Assembly (NCBI RefSeq): GCF_001549985.1
Contig: NZ_LROZ01000007.1
Coordinates: 62,001-126,000 of the forward strand
DNA from: Myroides odoratus
GTDB taxonomy: Bacteria > Bacteroidota > Bacteroidia > Flavobacteriales > Flavobacteriaceae
Reading direction: 5' to 3'
Length of the DNA: 64,000 bases
Part shown: one piece after another, positions 17,566 to 26,829 of the stretch
Position numbering within the stretch: the stretch's first letter is position 1
Layout: each line of letters begins with the position of its first letter
Program-made: the position numbers and the translations under genes
Notes under the pieces: model-generated
Told to the model about the DNA's origin: nothing
Databases searched by the model: none
The model's input: the letters and a program-made list of their open reading frames with translations, nothing else

Positions 17566-18906
17566 ATGAAAACAAGATTACTGGTTTGTTTGGCCTTACA
17601 TTGTTGCCTGACGCAAGCCCAAGCTCAAGACAAAGACGCTATTCCACTTCAACAACTCAAAGAAGAATTAAAAAAGGAAATCCTCGAAGAGCTCAAAGAG
17701 GACAAGAAAAAATTAGTCAGCTTAAACAACTTTACACTAAGTGGCTATGGTGCGGTTAATTATTATAACTATGGGCGTTATGACACTGATCCAAACATCA
17801 AGAACAAATTTGATGCTGAACGATTAAATTTATATTTAGGCTATCGCTTCAATGATTGGATTAGCTTAAAAACTGAAATCGAATATGAACACGGTGGAAC
17901 GGGTTCTACCATAGAACTAGATACACAGGAGGAATTTGGTGAATATGAGAAAGAAATCGAATCTGGAGGAGAAGTAAAATTAGAGCAGATTCACATTGAT
18001 TTTAAAATTCGTCCTTATTTCAATGTTCGCGTTGGACGCATGAAACTACACCTAAGTTTGGCTCAAAATCTCGATCGTCCAACACAGTATTTCACCACGC
18101 ATCGCCAAGAAATGGAAAATGAAATGCTTCCTCTGGGATGGTATGAGAACGGACTTCAATTCTATGGTAGTTTCTTAAAAAATCGATTCAGCTATGAAGT
18201 TTCCATCACCAATGGATTAGATGCTACAGGTTTTAGCTCAAGAAACTGGATAAAAAGAGGGCATCAAACCCGATTTGAAATGGCCGTTGGTAACAGCTTG
18301 GCCTACTCTGCTAGACTCGATTATAAATTTGGTACAAATAAAAACACTTTTGCAGGAGTTTCTGCCTATATCAACGATGCAGCAGCCAATAGACCTAAAA
18401 GAGACATGGATGTTTCTGCCTATGTCAGCATCTTAGAAGCTCACGTTAGCTATGACGAGCATTACTTAAAATTTAGCTCTGTCTTCTTATATGGAAATGT
18501 AGAAAACTCCAATATTGTCAGTCGAAAAAATGCAAATCTCTCCAATAATTTAGGGGTAAAACGCACACCTGTAGGAAAAAACATGATTGGTTTTTCTGGA
18601 GATATTGGATATGAAGTACTCCATTTTTTCAACAAAACAACTGCACAAAAACTCTATCCTTTTGTGCGTTACGAATACTATGATACGATGCATGAAACCG
18701 AAGGTGCCGTGGTTCGAAAACCGCGTTGGGAAAGAAGTGTTTGGACTAGCGGGATCAACTGGTTTGTTCATCCACAAATCGTAATTAAGGCGCATTACGC
18801 AACAAGACGACTAGGCTCAGATCACTTTGATCCGGTGACTTCTTTAAATACAGGAAACAAACAGAAAGAGAATACCTTCTCTGCAGGAATTGGATTTACC
18901 TTTTAA
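17566..18906 (+). CDS. Outer membrane porin-like protein of imelysin locus
   Basis: A 446-residue secreted protein. After the signal peptide (cut near AQAQ) comes a Lys/Glu-rich helical segment (residues 28-50), then beta-strand repeats from about residue 55 to the end, closing in FSAGIGFTF with a terminal Phe as in outer membrane barrels. The segments FDAERLNLYLGYRFND and RPYFNVRVGRMKLHLS are like phosphate-selective-porin type (OprO/P-like) proteins. It starts the plus-strand operon and is followed after 26 bp by the imelysin gene. It may admit the substrate of that system; iron is my guess. Confidence 0.8.
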   Translation: MKTRLLVCLALHCCLTQAQAQDKDAIPLQQLKEELKKEILEELKEDKKKLVSLNNFTLSGYGAVNYYNYGRYDTDPNIKNKFDAERLNLYLGYRFNDWISLKTEIEYEHGGTGSTIELDTQEEFGEYEKEIESGGEVKLEQIHIDFKIRPYFNVRVGRMKLHLSLAQNLDRPTQYFTTHRQEMENEMLPLGWYENGLQFYGSFLKNRFSYEVSITNGLDATGFSSRNWIKRGHQTRFEMAVGNSLAYSARLDYKFGTNKNTFAGVSAYINDAAANRPKRDMDVSAYVSILEAHVSYDEHYLKFSSVFLYGNVENSNIVSRKNANLSNNLGVKRTPVGKNMIGFSGDIGYEVLHFFNKTTAQKLYPFVRYEYYDTMHETEGAVVRKPRWERSVWTSGINWFVHPQIVIKAHYATRRLGSDHFDPVTSLNTGNKQKENTFSAGIGFTF

Positions 18907-18932
18907 TTATAAAAAATAAATAGTATAAAATA

Positions 18933-20006
18933 ATGAGAAACAAATTTTTAGCTTTAGGATTAGTTGCTACTTCTTTCATGATGATGAACTGTAGTAACAA
19001 CGATGACTCATCTACAGATACCAAAAAAGATGATTTATACGCAACTGTAATTTCAGATTTAACGGGAAGTGTTGTGACAGAAACCTATCGCGATCTAAAT
19101 GACAAGGCCAATGCTTTGAGAAAGGCGATTAACAACTTTACAACTAGCTCTACGGATGCAAATTTAGAATTAGCTAAACAAGCGTGGATTGAAACTAGAA
19201 AACCTTGGGAGCAATCAGAAGGGTTCTTATATGGTCCTGTTGATACAGAGGGAATTGACCCTGCGATGGACACTTGGCCTGTGGATGTGGAAGCGATGAA
19301 CAACATCTTGAGAAGTAACCAAGCGATTACTGCTTCTTTAATTAGTTCGAATAATGAAGCACGTGGTTTTCACTTGATTGAATTCTTATTATGGGGAGAA
19401 ACAGGTTCGAAAAAAGCTGCCGATATTACGGCTAGACAAAAAGAATACTTGAAAGCTGCTGCGGAAGACTTACAACAAAACACCCAATTACTGTATGATC
19501 AATGGAAAGTTGATGGTGGAAATTATGCGGCCGTATTCAATACAGCGGGAATAAATTCGACAAAATACCCTTCAAAAGCCGCAGCATTAGAAGAAATTGT
19601 CGATGGATTAATTACCATTGCCGATGAAGTAGGAACGGGTAAAATTGAAGATCCATTAAACTCAGAAGGAAGTACTCCCTATCCAGAAAAAGAAGAGTCT
19701 CGTTTTAGCAACAATTCTAAAAGAGACTTCGCAGATAATATGAGAAGTATTGAAAACATCTATTTAGGCAAATACAATAAATCGGTTAAAGGATTATCCG
19801 AAATTGTTGCCGGAGATAACAAAGCTTTAGATACAGAAATCAAAACAGCAATCACCGCAGCGATTACAGCTATTGAAGCAATTCCTGGAACATTTACAGA
19901 AGCTATTTACAGCCATAGACCAGAGGTAATCAAGGCGCAAAACATTGTGAATGATTTATCTACTTTATTAGAGTCTAAATTGAAACCTTATATCAATAGT
20001 CTTTAA
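18933..20006 (+). CDS. Imelysin-family lipoprotein (peptidase M75 / IrpA-like)
   Basis: A 357-residue lipoprotein (lipobox MMNC, Cys20, then SNNDDSS). The imelysin domain covers residues 40-350, with the family's GxHxxE motif as GFHLIE (145-150) and the conserved RKPWEQSEGFLYGP and FLLWG blocks. Imelysin-like proteins (IrpA, Algp7, EfeO relatives) are linked to iron uptake and metal binding rather than proteolysis. Downstream comes a terminator-like hairpin and then a di-heme oxidoreductase; upstream is a porin. The set suggests surface iron handling. Confidence 0.93.
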   Translation: MRNKFLALGLVATSFMMMNCSNNDDSSTDTKKDDLYATVISDLTGSVVTETYRDLNDKANALRKAINNFTTSSTDANLELAKQAWIETRKPWEQSEGFLYGPVDTEGIDPAMDTWPVDVEAMNNILRSNQAITASLISSNNEARGFHLIEFLLWGETGSKKAADITARQKEYLKAAAEDLQQNTQLLYDQWKVDGGNYAAVFNTAGINSTKYPSKAAALEEIVDGLITIADEVGTGKIEDPLNSEGSTPYPEKEESRFSNNSKRDFADNMRSIENIYLGKYNKSVKGLSEIVAGDNKALDTEIKTAITAAITAIEAIPGTFTEAIYSHRPEVIKAQNIVNDLSTLLESKLKPYINSL

Positions 20007-20029
20007 TTCATCTTACTAACCCAACCAAT

Positions 20030-20063
20030 AAAAAGAATACACCTTAAACAGTGTATTCTTTTT
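20030..20063 (+). terminator. Terminator between imelysin and di-heme genes
   Basis: A perfect 13-bp stem (20030-20042 with 20051-20063) built around AAAGAATAC, ending in a T run. It may be partial, letting some transcripts continue into the di-heme gene 31 bp later. Confidence 0.8.
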
Positions 20064-20094
20064 CGGTACTACACCCTACTGATTTCCTCTTACA

Positions 20095-21480
20095 ATGAAA
20101 TATTTTTCACTCCTTCACGTACTTCTTATTTCTTCTTTTTTTATCTCTTGTTCTAGTGACGATGCGACGCCTTATGAAGAACTTCCTTCTTTGTTGGATC
20201 GTCAATTAGCTGGTGGAGACACTACTGTTTTTATCAACACAAGTAATGCGTATGGCACTCCCGCTCCTAATTTATCAGCCGCTGATCTAGCTTTGCATCT
20301 AACTGGTGACTTGACTTTTGAATCTGTTTATGTGACTCCTCCTAATAAAGTAAATGGTGGTTTAGGTCCGATTTTTAATAATTCTTCTTGTATCTCTTGT
20401 CACCCCAAAGATGGTAGGGCTCCCTTTCCTACCAACCTCAACGCAAGAAGTGGTTTTTTCATGCGCGTGAGTCTACCTGGTAGTACAGAACATGGAGGCC
20501 CCGTTCCTGTTCCGGGTTTTGGATTACAAATACAAAATCAAGCCGTATTTGGTGTTGAACCTGAAGCACAATTTCAGGTTACTTATTCCACTATCGTAGA
20601 AGAATTGGCTGATGGAACGAAAATAACTTTGCGCAAACCACAATATAGTTTGGTCGAATCGTATATCCCTATTCCTGCCAATATCTTGTTGTCTCCTCGT
20701 ATTGGTTCCCCCGTATTTGGCTTGGGTTTACTCGAAGCCATTCCTGAAGAAGATATTCTGGCTCAAATTGATGCAAACGATGCCAATCAAGATGGCATTT
20801 ACGGAAAAGCCAATTATGTTTACGATGTAATTTCCAAACAAACAAAATTAGGTCGCTTTGGATGGAAAGCCAATACTGCCTCTCTCCTAGAGCAATGTGC
20901 AGCTGCTTTCAACAATGACATGGGAATTACCAACTATGTATTTCCTTATGAAACGGGATATGGGCAAACCAATGGTGATGATGGATTGAACGCTGGAATA
21001 GAAGTTTCCAATGCCCTTGTCAATGCGGTAACTTTTTATACCCAAACCTTGGCTGTCCCAGCTTCTCGATTTCATGACAATCAAAATGTAAGAAATGGTG
21101 CGCGTATTTTTGAAGAAATTGATTGTGCAAAATGCCATGTCCCTAAACAAAAAACAGGCCCTAGTCCAATCAAAGCCTTAGCCTACCAAACCATTTACCC
21201 GTATACCGATTTGTTATTGCACGATATGGGAGAAGGTTTAGCTGATAATCGTCCAGACTTTTTAGCCAACGGGCGCGAATGGAAAACAAGACCACTTTGG
21301 GGCATTGGTTTTCAGTACTTAGTCAACGGGCATACCCAGTTCTTGCATGATGGTCGAGCAGCAAATCTAACAGAAGCTATTTTATGGCACGGCGGAGAGG
21401 CACAACGCGCGAAAGATAAATTTAAACAGTTGTCTACAAAAGAAAGAGAGGATTTATTGGCTTTTTTGAATTCGCTTTAA
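20095..21480 (+). CDS. Di-heme oxidoreductase lipoprotein (DUF1111)
   Basis: A 461-residue lipoprotein (lipobox FFISC, Cys19) of the DUF1111 'di-heme oxidoreductase / thiol oxidoreductase' family. Two c-type heme sites are visible: CISCH (99-103) and CAKCH (344-348), and the C-terminal family blocks RPLWGIG, FLHDGRAANLTEAILWHGGEA are intact. Related proteins are usually next to imelysin genes, as here. It would be a periplasm- or surface-facing electron carrier or oxidase; the substrate is unknown. It needs a cytochrome c maturation system, which is not in the window. Confidence 0.92.
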   Translation: MKYFSLLHVLLISSFFISCSSDDATPYEELPSLLDRQLAGGDTTVFINTSNAYGTPAPNLSAADLALHLTGDLTFESVYVTPPNKVNGGLGPIFNNSSCISCHPKDGRAPFPTNLNARSGFFMRVSLPGSTEHGGPVPVPGFGLQIQNQAVFGVEPEAQFQVTYSTIVEELADGTKITLRKPQYSLVESYIPIPANILLSPRIGSPVFGLGLLEAIPEEDILAQIDANDANQDGIYGKANYVYDVISKQTKLGRFGWKANTASLLEQCAAAFNNDMGITNYVFPYETGYGQTNGDDGLNAGIEVSNALVNAVTFYTQTLAVPASRFHDNQNVRNGARIFEEIDCAKCHVPKQKTGPSPIKALAYQTIYPYTDLLLHDMGEGLADNRPDFLANGREWKTRPLWGIGFQYLVNGHTQFLHDGRAANLTEAILWHGGEAQRAKDKFKQLSTKEREDLLAFLNSL

Positions 21481-21520
21481 AACAACGATTTCCTTTGGGT
21501 TTAATTCCTACCTTTGTCTG

Positions 21521-22279
21521 ATGAATAAAGCTGAACTCAAAGAATTTTTAGACGAAAAAGTACTGTTGTACAACAACCCTTCTTTTATTGTTGATGATCC
21601 TGTACAAATTCCTCATTTATATACGCAAAAAGAAGATATTGAAATTGCTGGTTTCTTAAGTGCAACCATCGCTTGGGGTAATCGCAAAATGATCATCAAA
21701 AATGCGCATAAAATGATGGACCTCATGGGCAATTCACCCTATGATTTCATCATGAATCACAACGAAGATCATCTAGATGCTTTAGCTGGGTTTGTTCACC
21801 GTACATTTAACAGCACAGACTTCGCTACTTTTATTCAGGCTTTACAACATATCTATCGCCATCATGGTGGTTTAGAAGAAGTATTTAGCGATTCTTCCTT
21901 TCCTTTACAGGAGCGAATTTCACGATTTAAAACTTTATTTTTTGAAATTCAACACCAAACACGTACACAAAAACACATTTCGGATCCACTCAAAGGGTCG
22001 GCAGCAAAACGCATTAATATGTACCTGAGGTGGATGGTGCGCCAAGACAATGCAGGCGTTGATTTTGGTTTATGGAAAGGCGTATCCCCTAGTGAATTAT
22101 CTTGTCCTTTGGATGTGCATTCAGGGAATATGGCGCGTAAACTGGGAATACTAAAACGTACACAGAACGACGCCAAAGCACTTTTGGAATTGGATACGGC
22201 TTTGCGTGAATTGGATCCTATTGATCCTGTGAAATACGATTTTGCCTTGTTTGGCTTAGGGGCGATTGAGAAGTTTTAA
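21521..22279 (+). CDS. TIGR02757 family protein (DUF2400)
   Basis: A 252-residue cytoplasmic protein of unknown function. The blocks IEIAGFLSATIAWGNRKMIIKN, MDLMGNSPYDFI and CPLDVHSGNMARKLGIL identify family TIGR02757, common in Bacteroidota. The central helical region with the LDVHSG motif recalls the helix-hairpin and Asp of HhH-GPD-like proteins, but no enzyme activity is known to me. A TAnnTTTG match (TACCTTTG, 21509-21516) just before the start suggests its own promoter. Confidence 0.88.
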   Translation: MNKAELKEFLDEKVLLYNNPSFIVDDPVQIPHLYTQKEDIEIAGFLSATIAWGNRKMIIKNAHKMMDLMGNSPYDFIMNHNEDHLDALAGFVHRTFNSTDFATFIQALQHIYRHHGGLEEVFSDSSFPLQERISRFKTLFFEIQHQTRTQKHISDPLKGSAAKRINMYLRWMVRQDNAGVDFGLWKGVSPSELSCPLDVHSGNMARKLGILKRTQNDAKALLELDTALRELDPIDPVKYDFALFGLGAIEKF

Positions 22280-22618
22280 ATGGGTTATGAGTGATGAGTG
22301 ATGAGTCAAACTGTACACCCTACAACCGCTTGTCCCCAACAAAGAAAAAATCAAAACAAAGTGAAAATCGAAACGCAGTAAAGATTCATCGAATACCCAA
22401 ACAAAATAGTAATTCGATAAGATTTATTACATTCCTAATCCTAGGTGAACAATGAGCAAAGACGAGTGAATGACCGATGCGATGCTTCCTTCGTCAGCAT
22501 GACATAGGCAGAATAGACATTTGTTCTACCAAAACAAACCACACAAAAAACAAACTTCACAAAGAATAATCGTACCTTAGAAGATAAAATCTAACGTGCA
22601 AGTAAATTAATTTTCAAT
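22280..22618. other. Intergenic region with dispersed repeat copy
   Basis: 339 bp without a gene. It opens with short GATGAGT repeats (22289-22310) and holds one copy of a roughly 48-bp repeat at 22361-22408 that also occurs twice near 51.8 kb. Confidence 0.7.
22361..22408 (+). repeat. Dispersed intergenic repeat, copy 1
   Basis: Begins GTGAAAATCGAAACG and continues through AAGATTCATCGAA. It matches the copies at 51745-51793 and 51911-51958 with only a few differences. Confidence 0.75.
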
Positions 22619-22993
22619 ATGATACCGCAGCTAAAAATTAAACGTATTTATGAAGAACCTTCAGCATCTGATGGTTATCGCGTCTTGGTTGATCGTTTAT
22701 GGCCACGGGGTATTTCCAAAGCAAATGCAGCAATTGAGGAATGGGCCAAGGACATCACCCCTACTACTGAAATTCGAAAAGCCTATGGTCATATCGTTGA
22801 AAATTGGCCAACCTTTACTTACCAATATTTACAGGAACTCAAACACAATGAGTTGATTCCAACATACCTTGAAAAATGGGAGGATTATCCTGTTATTACG
22901 TTTTTGTATGCTGCACGAGACACGGAACATACCCATGCGCTGATCCTTCAAGATTATATGCAAAAATTGTTTAATCAACGCTTTGATGTTTAA
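22619..22993 (+). CDS. DUF488 family protein
   Basis: A 124-residue cytoplasmic protein with the DUF488 hallmark LVDRLWPRGISK and the conserved EEWAKDITPTTEIRKAYGH and YAARDTEHTHALIL segments. The family is widespread (E. coli YeaO) and uncharacterised. The ATG at 22619 gives the normal length. It is a single-gene unit between a repeat-bearing spacer and a shared terminator. Confidence 0.88.
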   Translation: MIPQLKIKRIYEEPSASDGYRVLVDRLWPRGISKANAAIEEWAKDITPTTEIRKAYGHIVENWPTFTYQYLQELKHNELIPTYLEKWEDYPVITFLYAARDTEHTHALILQDYMQKLFNQRFDV

Positions 22994-23061
22994 ATCTTTG
23001 TATAACTATAAACCGAAAGCTACAATGCCTCTTGAAGTAAAAGTACTATTATAGTAAAAAT

Positions 23062-23108
23062 AAAAATGACACAAAGCTTCTAAAGAACACTTTGCGTCAT
23101 TTTTATTT
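23062..23108. terminator. Bidirectional terminator
   Basis: A 15-bp stem with one mismatch (23062-23076 with 23090-23104) flanked by A and T runs, between the convergent DUF488 gene and ppx. Confidence 0.85.
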
Positions 23109-23144
23109 TTAAGCTTTTTTAAAAAAAGCACTTCAATCGAGTAC

Positions 23145-24062
23145 TTAATACGTGATCGTTTGATATTCCAATGGAATTTTACCAAAGTAAATGGCTTTTA
23201 CGATTCCATCGGAAACTCCAATTTTTGGTACGTATATCTGTTTTGCTCCACTTGATTTCATGGCAAACGTATAAATGCGCAACGCAGGAATGATTACATC
23301 TGCACGGTCGGGATTTAATCCCAATATCGCAATACGCTCGTCATATGTCATTTCTGTCAATTTGGTCAATTGCTGATTCAAATAACTATATGACAAGGGT
23401 TTATCCTGGCTTTTCCCAGACATTTTAAAGGCTTTATTGATATTTCCTCCTGAACCGATGACAATCAAATCATGAAGATCTTTGGTTTCTTCTCTGACCC
23501 ACTGTTGGATATCATTCCACACACTTTTAGACACCATATCGTTTAATAAGCGAACGGTACCATTGCGAAATGATTTAGAAGCCAATGGCACTCCTTCTTT
23601 AAAAATGGTAAATTCAGAACTCCCCCCACCTACATCGACAAACATCACATTCTTCGTTTGATTAATGTAGTTTTTCAAATCAGTTGAAGCAATAATCATC
23701 GCTTCTTTTTCGCCATCGATAATATTAATTTTAATCTTAGATGCTTCAAATACAGCTTCTGCCACTTCTTGTCCATTATCTGCCTCTCGCATGGCACTAG
23801 TCGCACAAGCCATAAAACGCTCGACTTTATTCACACGCATCAAGAGATAAAATGCTTGCATGGCTTCTATCATGCGTTGCTTGGATTCACTGCTAATTTC
23901 ACCTTGTGTAAATACATCTTGTCCCAATCGAATAGGAACGCGAATCAGTGAACTCTTATTAAAAACAGGATCTTGTCCTTTGGTCTCTACAATATTCATG
24001 ATTAACAAACGCATCGCATTAGAACCGATGTCGATTGCTGCATATTTCTTTATCTTCAACAT
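23145..24062 (-). CDS. ppx: Ppx/GppA family phosphatase (exopolyphosphatase)
   Basis: Hydrolyses terminal phosphate from polyphosphate, or pppGpp. The 305-residue protein has the actin-like ASKHA fold marks: IDIGSNAMRLLI at the start, the second motif MFVDVGGGSSEFTIF, and IGSGGNINKAF. It is the short form without the C-terminal HD domain of E. coli Ppx, as usual in Bacteroidota. It starts 3 bp after ppk, and the operon order is sixA-ppk-ppx, so polyphosphate is the likely substrate. Confidence 0.92.
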   Translation of the reverse strand: MLKIKKYAAIDIGSNAMRLLIMNIVETKGQDPVFNKSSLIRVPIRLGQDVFTQGEISSESKQRMIEAMQAFYLLMRVNKVERFMACATSAMREADNGQEVAEAVFEASKIKINIIDGEKEAMIIASTDLKNYINQTKNVMFVDVGGGSSEFTIFKEGVPLASKSFRNGTVRLLNDMVSKSVWNDIQQWVREETKDLHDLIVIGSGGNINKAFKMSGKSQDKPLSYSYLNQQLTKLTEMTYDERIAILGLNPDRADVIIPALRIYTFAMKSSGAKQIYVPKIGVSDGIVKAIYFGKIPLEYQTITY

Positions 24063-24065
24063 GAA

Positions 24066-26174
24066 TTATCCTTTTAGTTTGTCTTTGTAATAACGGTACA
24101 TTTCTTTTTGAGATTGGAAGTCTGCTTCTCCATTTTTATCTCTGTATTTGTTGGATAAATCCCCCGATTGAATACGCGTTTTTACGTTTCCTTTCCATCC
24201 AATTTCAAACGTTTCAATCAATTCTTGCTTGATTCGATCATCGTAAATAGGACAAGTTACTTCCACGCGTTCATCTAAATTTCGTGTCATAAAATCTGCA
24301 GACGAGATGTAAACTTCAGGGTTGTTGTTATTTCCAAAAATATAAATACGCGAATGCTCTAAGAAACGATCCACTACACTAATAGCTTCAATGTTTTCAC
24401 TCATCCCAGGAATACCAGGTACTAAACAGCAAATTCCGCGAATATTCAATTGTACTTTTACTCCTACATTACTCGCTTCATACAAGCGATCTACCATTCT
24501 CAAATCCGACAAACTATTCATTTTTAATCGGATGTAAGCAGGTAATCCATTCTTTGCATTGCGAATCTCTCGATCAATTAATTTATAGAATCCCGATCGA
24601 GTATAATGAGGGGATACTAATAAATGCTTATACTTGTGTACACGGTAATTTACCTGCAAAAATTCAAATACCTTAGACACATCTTTCATAATCTGATTAT
24701 GCGAGGTCAGCAAGGTAACATCCGTATATATTTTTGCTGAACTTTCATTGAAGTTTCCTGTAGAAATAAAACCGTATCGCTTAATTTTTTTATTTTCTAA
24801 TCGCTCAATTACACAAATTTTACTGTGTACTTTGAGTCCTTTTACCCCAAAAATTAGTTGTACCCCTTCCGATTGCATCAATTCAGAATAATAGATATTA
24901 CTAGCCTCATCAAAACGCGCTTGTAATTCAATTTGAGCAATAACCTTTTTTCCGTTTTTCACCGCGTTGATTAAAGAACTAATAATCTGAGAGTTCTTAG
25001 CCAAGCGATATAACGTAATCTTAATCGACAATACTTGTGGATCCAACGCTGCTTCACGCAAGAGTCGAACCAGATACGAAAAAGACTGATAAGGCGTATA
25101 AATCAAGTAATCTTTCTTTTGCAATTGCTGAATGATACTATCTTCCATATCCAAATCGCGCACGGCTGCAGGTATTTGTTTGGGATACGTTAAATCGGAT
25201 CTTCCCATGGTTGGAAAACTCATGTAATCACGTCGGTTGTGGTATCGTCCTCCAGGGATGATACTATCATTCATTTCAATCTCCACATTTTCAAGCAAAT
25301 AATCTAACAAATCTTGATCCATTTCTTGATCGTATACGAAACGAACAATTTCACCTTCTTTTCGGTCTCTCACACCGCTAGAGATTTTTTCGACGAAAGA
25401 CTTATGCAAGTCCGTATCTACTCCCAACTCTGCATCACGCGTAATTTTAATCATAAACGCTTTTTCTGCTTTATAATCGAAAATTCCAAAGATGGACGCT
25501 AGATTATCTCGAATAATATCGTCAATTAGAATGATGTATTTTTTATCGTCTTCTGAGGGTAATTCAACAAATCGATTGACGATATTGGGAATTTCAATAA
25601 TAGCATAACGCGTTCCTTTTTCGCGTTTATTTGCTTTACTTCTCTTGCTACGCAAGGCTTCATCTACCTCTAATTTTACAGCTAAGTACCCATGTGTATC
25701 TCTCAACAAGGGAAACGGAGCCAAATCACTCAAGATGACCGTAACTAAATCATGCGAGAGTGTATGTAAGAAATAATCTTTGACAAAGGCTTTTTGCTTG
25801 TCATTGATTGTATTTTCATTAAGTATAAAAATTTTCTCTGCTTCTAATTGTTTTTCAATTTCCGCAAGGATACGCAAGCTCTCACTTTGCAAGACGATTA
25901 CGCGATTGGTGATTTGTGTCAACAAATCTTTGACCACTACTCCACTTCCCAGGCGACGATTGCTTTCGCCCGTTAAAACCATACGGCGAATCGTGGCATA
26001 ACGCACCCTGAAAAACTCATCTAAATTATTAGAGAAAATCCCAATGAAACGCAAGCGTTCAAGTAAAGGGACTGTGATATCTCCAGCTTCTTGTAAAACT
26101 CTTTCGTTAAAAGCCAACCAGCTTTTCTCACGATCAACATAATAATATTTAGGTGTTACAGTAGTTGTATTCAT
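24066..26174 (-). CDS. ppk1: Polyphosphate kinase PPK1
   Basis: Reversibly builds polyphosphate from ATP at the inner face of the membrane. At 702 residues it has the full PPK1 layout: N-terminal domain (YVDREKSWLAFNERVLQEA), middle domain, and two PLD-like C-terminal domains with VHSKICVI (autophosphorylated His region), GFISTGNFNESSAKIYTD and NLDERVEVTCPI. It lies 3 bp after sixA and 3 bp before ppx, so all three are surely cotranscribed. Confidence 0.97.
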   Translation of the reverse strand: MNTTTVTPKYYYVDREKSWLAFNERVLQEAGDITVPLLERLRFIGIFSNNLDEFFRVRYATIRRMVLTGESNRRLGSGVVVKDLLTQITNRVIVLQSESLRILAEIEKQLEAEKIFILNENTINDKQKAFVKDYFLHTLSHDLVTVILSDLAPFPLLRDTHGYLAVKLEVDEALRSKRSKANKREKGTRYAIIEIPNIVNRFVELPSEDDKKYIILIDDIIRDNLASIFGIFDYKAEKAFMIKITRDAELGVDTDLHKSFVEKISSGVRDRKEGEIVRFVYDQEMDQDLLDYLLENVEIEMNDSIIPGGRYHNRRDYMSFPTMGRSDLTYPKQIPAAVRDLDMEDSIIQQLQKKDYLIYTPYQSFSYLVRLLREAALDPQVLSIKITLYRLAKNSQIISSLINAVKNGKKVIAQIELQARFDEASNIYYSELMQSEGVQLIFGVKGLKVHSKICVIERLENKKIKRYGFISTGNFNESSAKIYTDVTLLTSHNQIMKDVSKVFEFLQVNYRVHKYKHLLVSPHYTRSGFYKLIDREIRNAKNGLPAYIRLKMNSLSDLRMVDRLYEASNVGVKVQLNIRGICCLVPGIPGMSENIEAISVVDRFLEHSRIYIFGNNNNPEVYISSADFMTRNLDERVEVTCPIYDDRIKQELIETFEIGWKGNVKTRIQSGDLSNKYRDKNGEADFQSQKEMYRYYKDKLKG

Positions 26175-26177
26175 TGC

Positions 26178-26666
26178 TTATTTTAAATCTCTAGGAAAAA
26201 CTTTACTTATTACAGTTCCGTTTTTAATTTCTTTCCAATCATCTTGGGGGAAGTCCATCACAACCACTCCAGATGTTGGCACATTATCAATCGAAACCAT
26301 ACCAAATTTATTAACAAAATCCGTGATAGCATCATTATGTCCGAAAATAATCAGCGCATTGTGTGTATTTTCACATTTTTTTATCGTTCGGGCCAGTTTC
26401 TTGACGTCGAAAGTATAAATATCTTCTTTTTCAATGACATAAGATGGATTGATATCTAAGTTTTGACAAAAAAGAGCGGCTGTTTGTTTTGCCCGTTGAG
26501 CCGTACTTGTCCAAACAATAAAACGATCTGGTAACAGTGAAGCAATTGCCTGAGAAACTAAAAGCGCATCTTGCACTCCACGATCTTTTGAGATAGGTCT
26601 ATTCTTATCTTCCGTAATAGCCTCCCAACACGATTTTGCGTGTCGAATTAAAATAAGCGTTTTCAT
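26178..26666 (-). CDS. sixA: SixA-type phosphohistidine phosphatase
   Basis: A 162-residue histidine phosphatase with the RHG-type catalytic motif LIRHAKSCW at the N-terminus and the second His in IIFGHND. In E. coli SixA dephosphorylates the PtsN branch; here it heads an operon with ppk and ppx, so it may act on a phosphohistidine connected to polyphosphate or phosphate metabolism. That link is inferred from gene order. An AT-rich spacer of 163 bp shared with the divergent DUF4199 gene precedes it. Confidence 0.9.
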   Translation of the reverse strand: MKTLILIRHAKSCWEAITEDKNRPISKDRGVQDALLVSQAIASLLPDRFIVWTSTAQRAKQTAALFCQNLDINPSYVIEKEDIYTFDVKKLARTIKKCENTHNALIIFGHNDAITDFVNKFGMVSIDNVPTSGVVVMDFPQDDWKEIKNGTVISKVFPRDLK

Positions 26667-26768
26667 AACTAATTGTTTTTTTCACTATATTAATTTACAA
26701 AATAGTGGTTATTTTTTTTTATTTTTCCATACTTCCTATTAAATCTAAGAAAAAAAATTAGAAAAAAA

Positions 26769-26824
26769 TATATTTTAAGCTATAAAATAAAAACTTTACT
26801 TTTGAAGTATTATATTTTAAGCTA
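26769..26824 (+). promoter_or_regulatory. Promoter of DUF4199-kdsA with flanking direct repeats
   Basis: A perfect -7 box TACTTTTG at 26797-26804 lies between two exact 14-bp copies of TATATTTTAAGCTA (26769-26782 and 26811-26824), 42 bp apart, four helical turns. The second copy ends six bases before the start codon. Confidence 0.5.
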
Positions 26825-26829
26825 ATACA

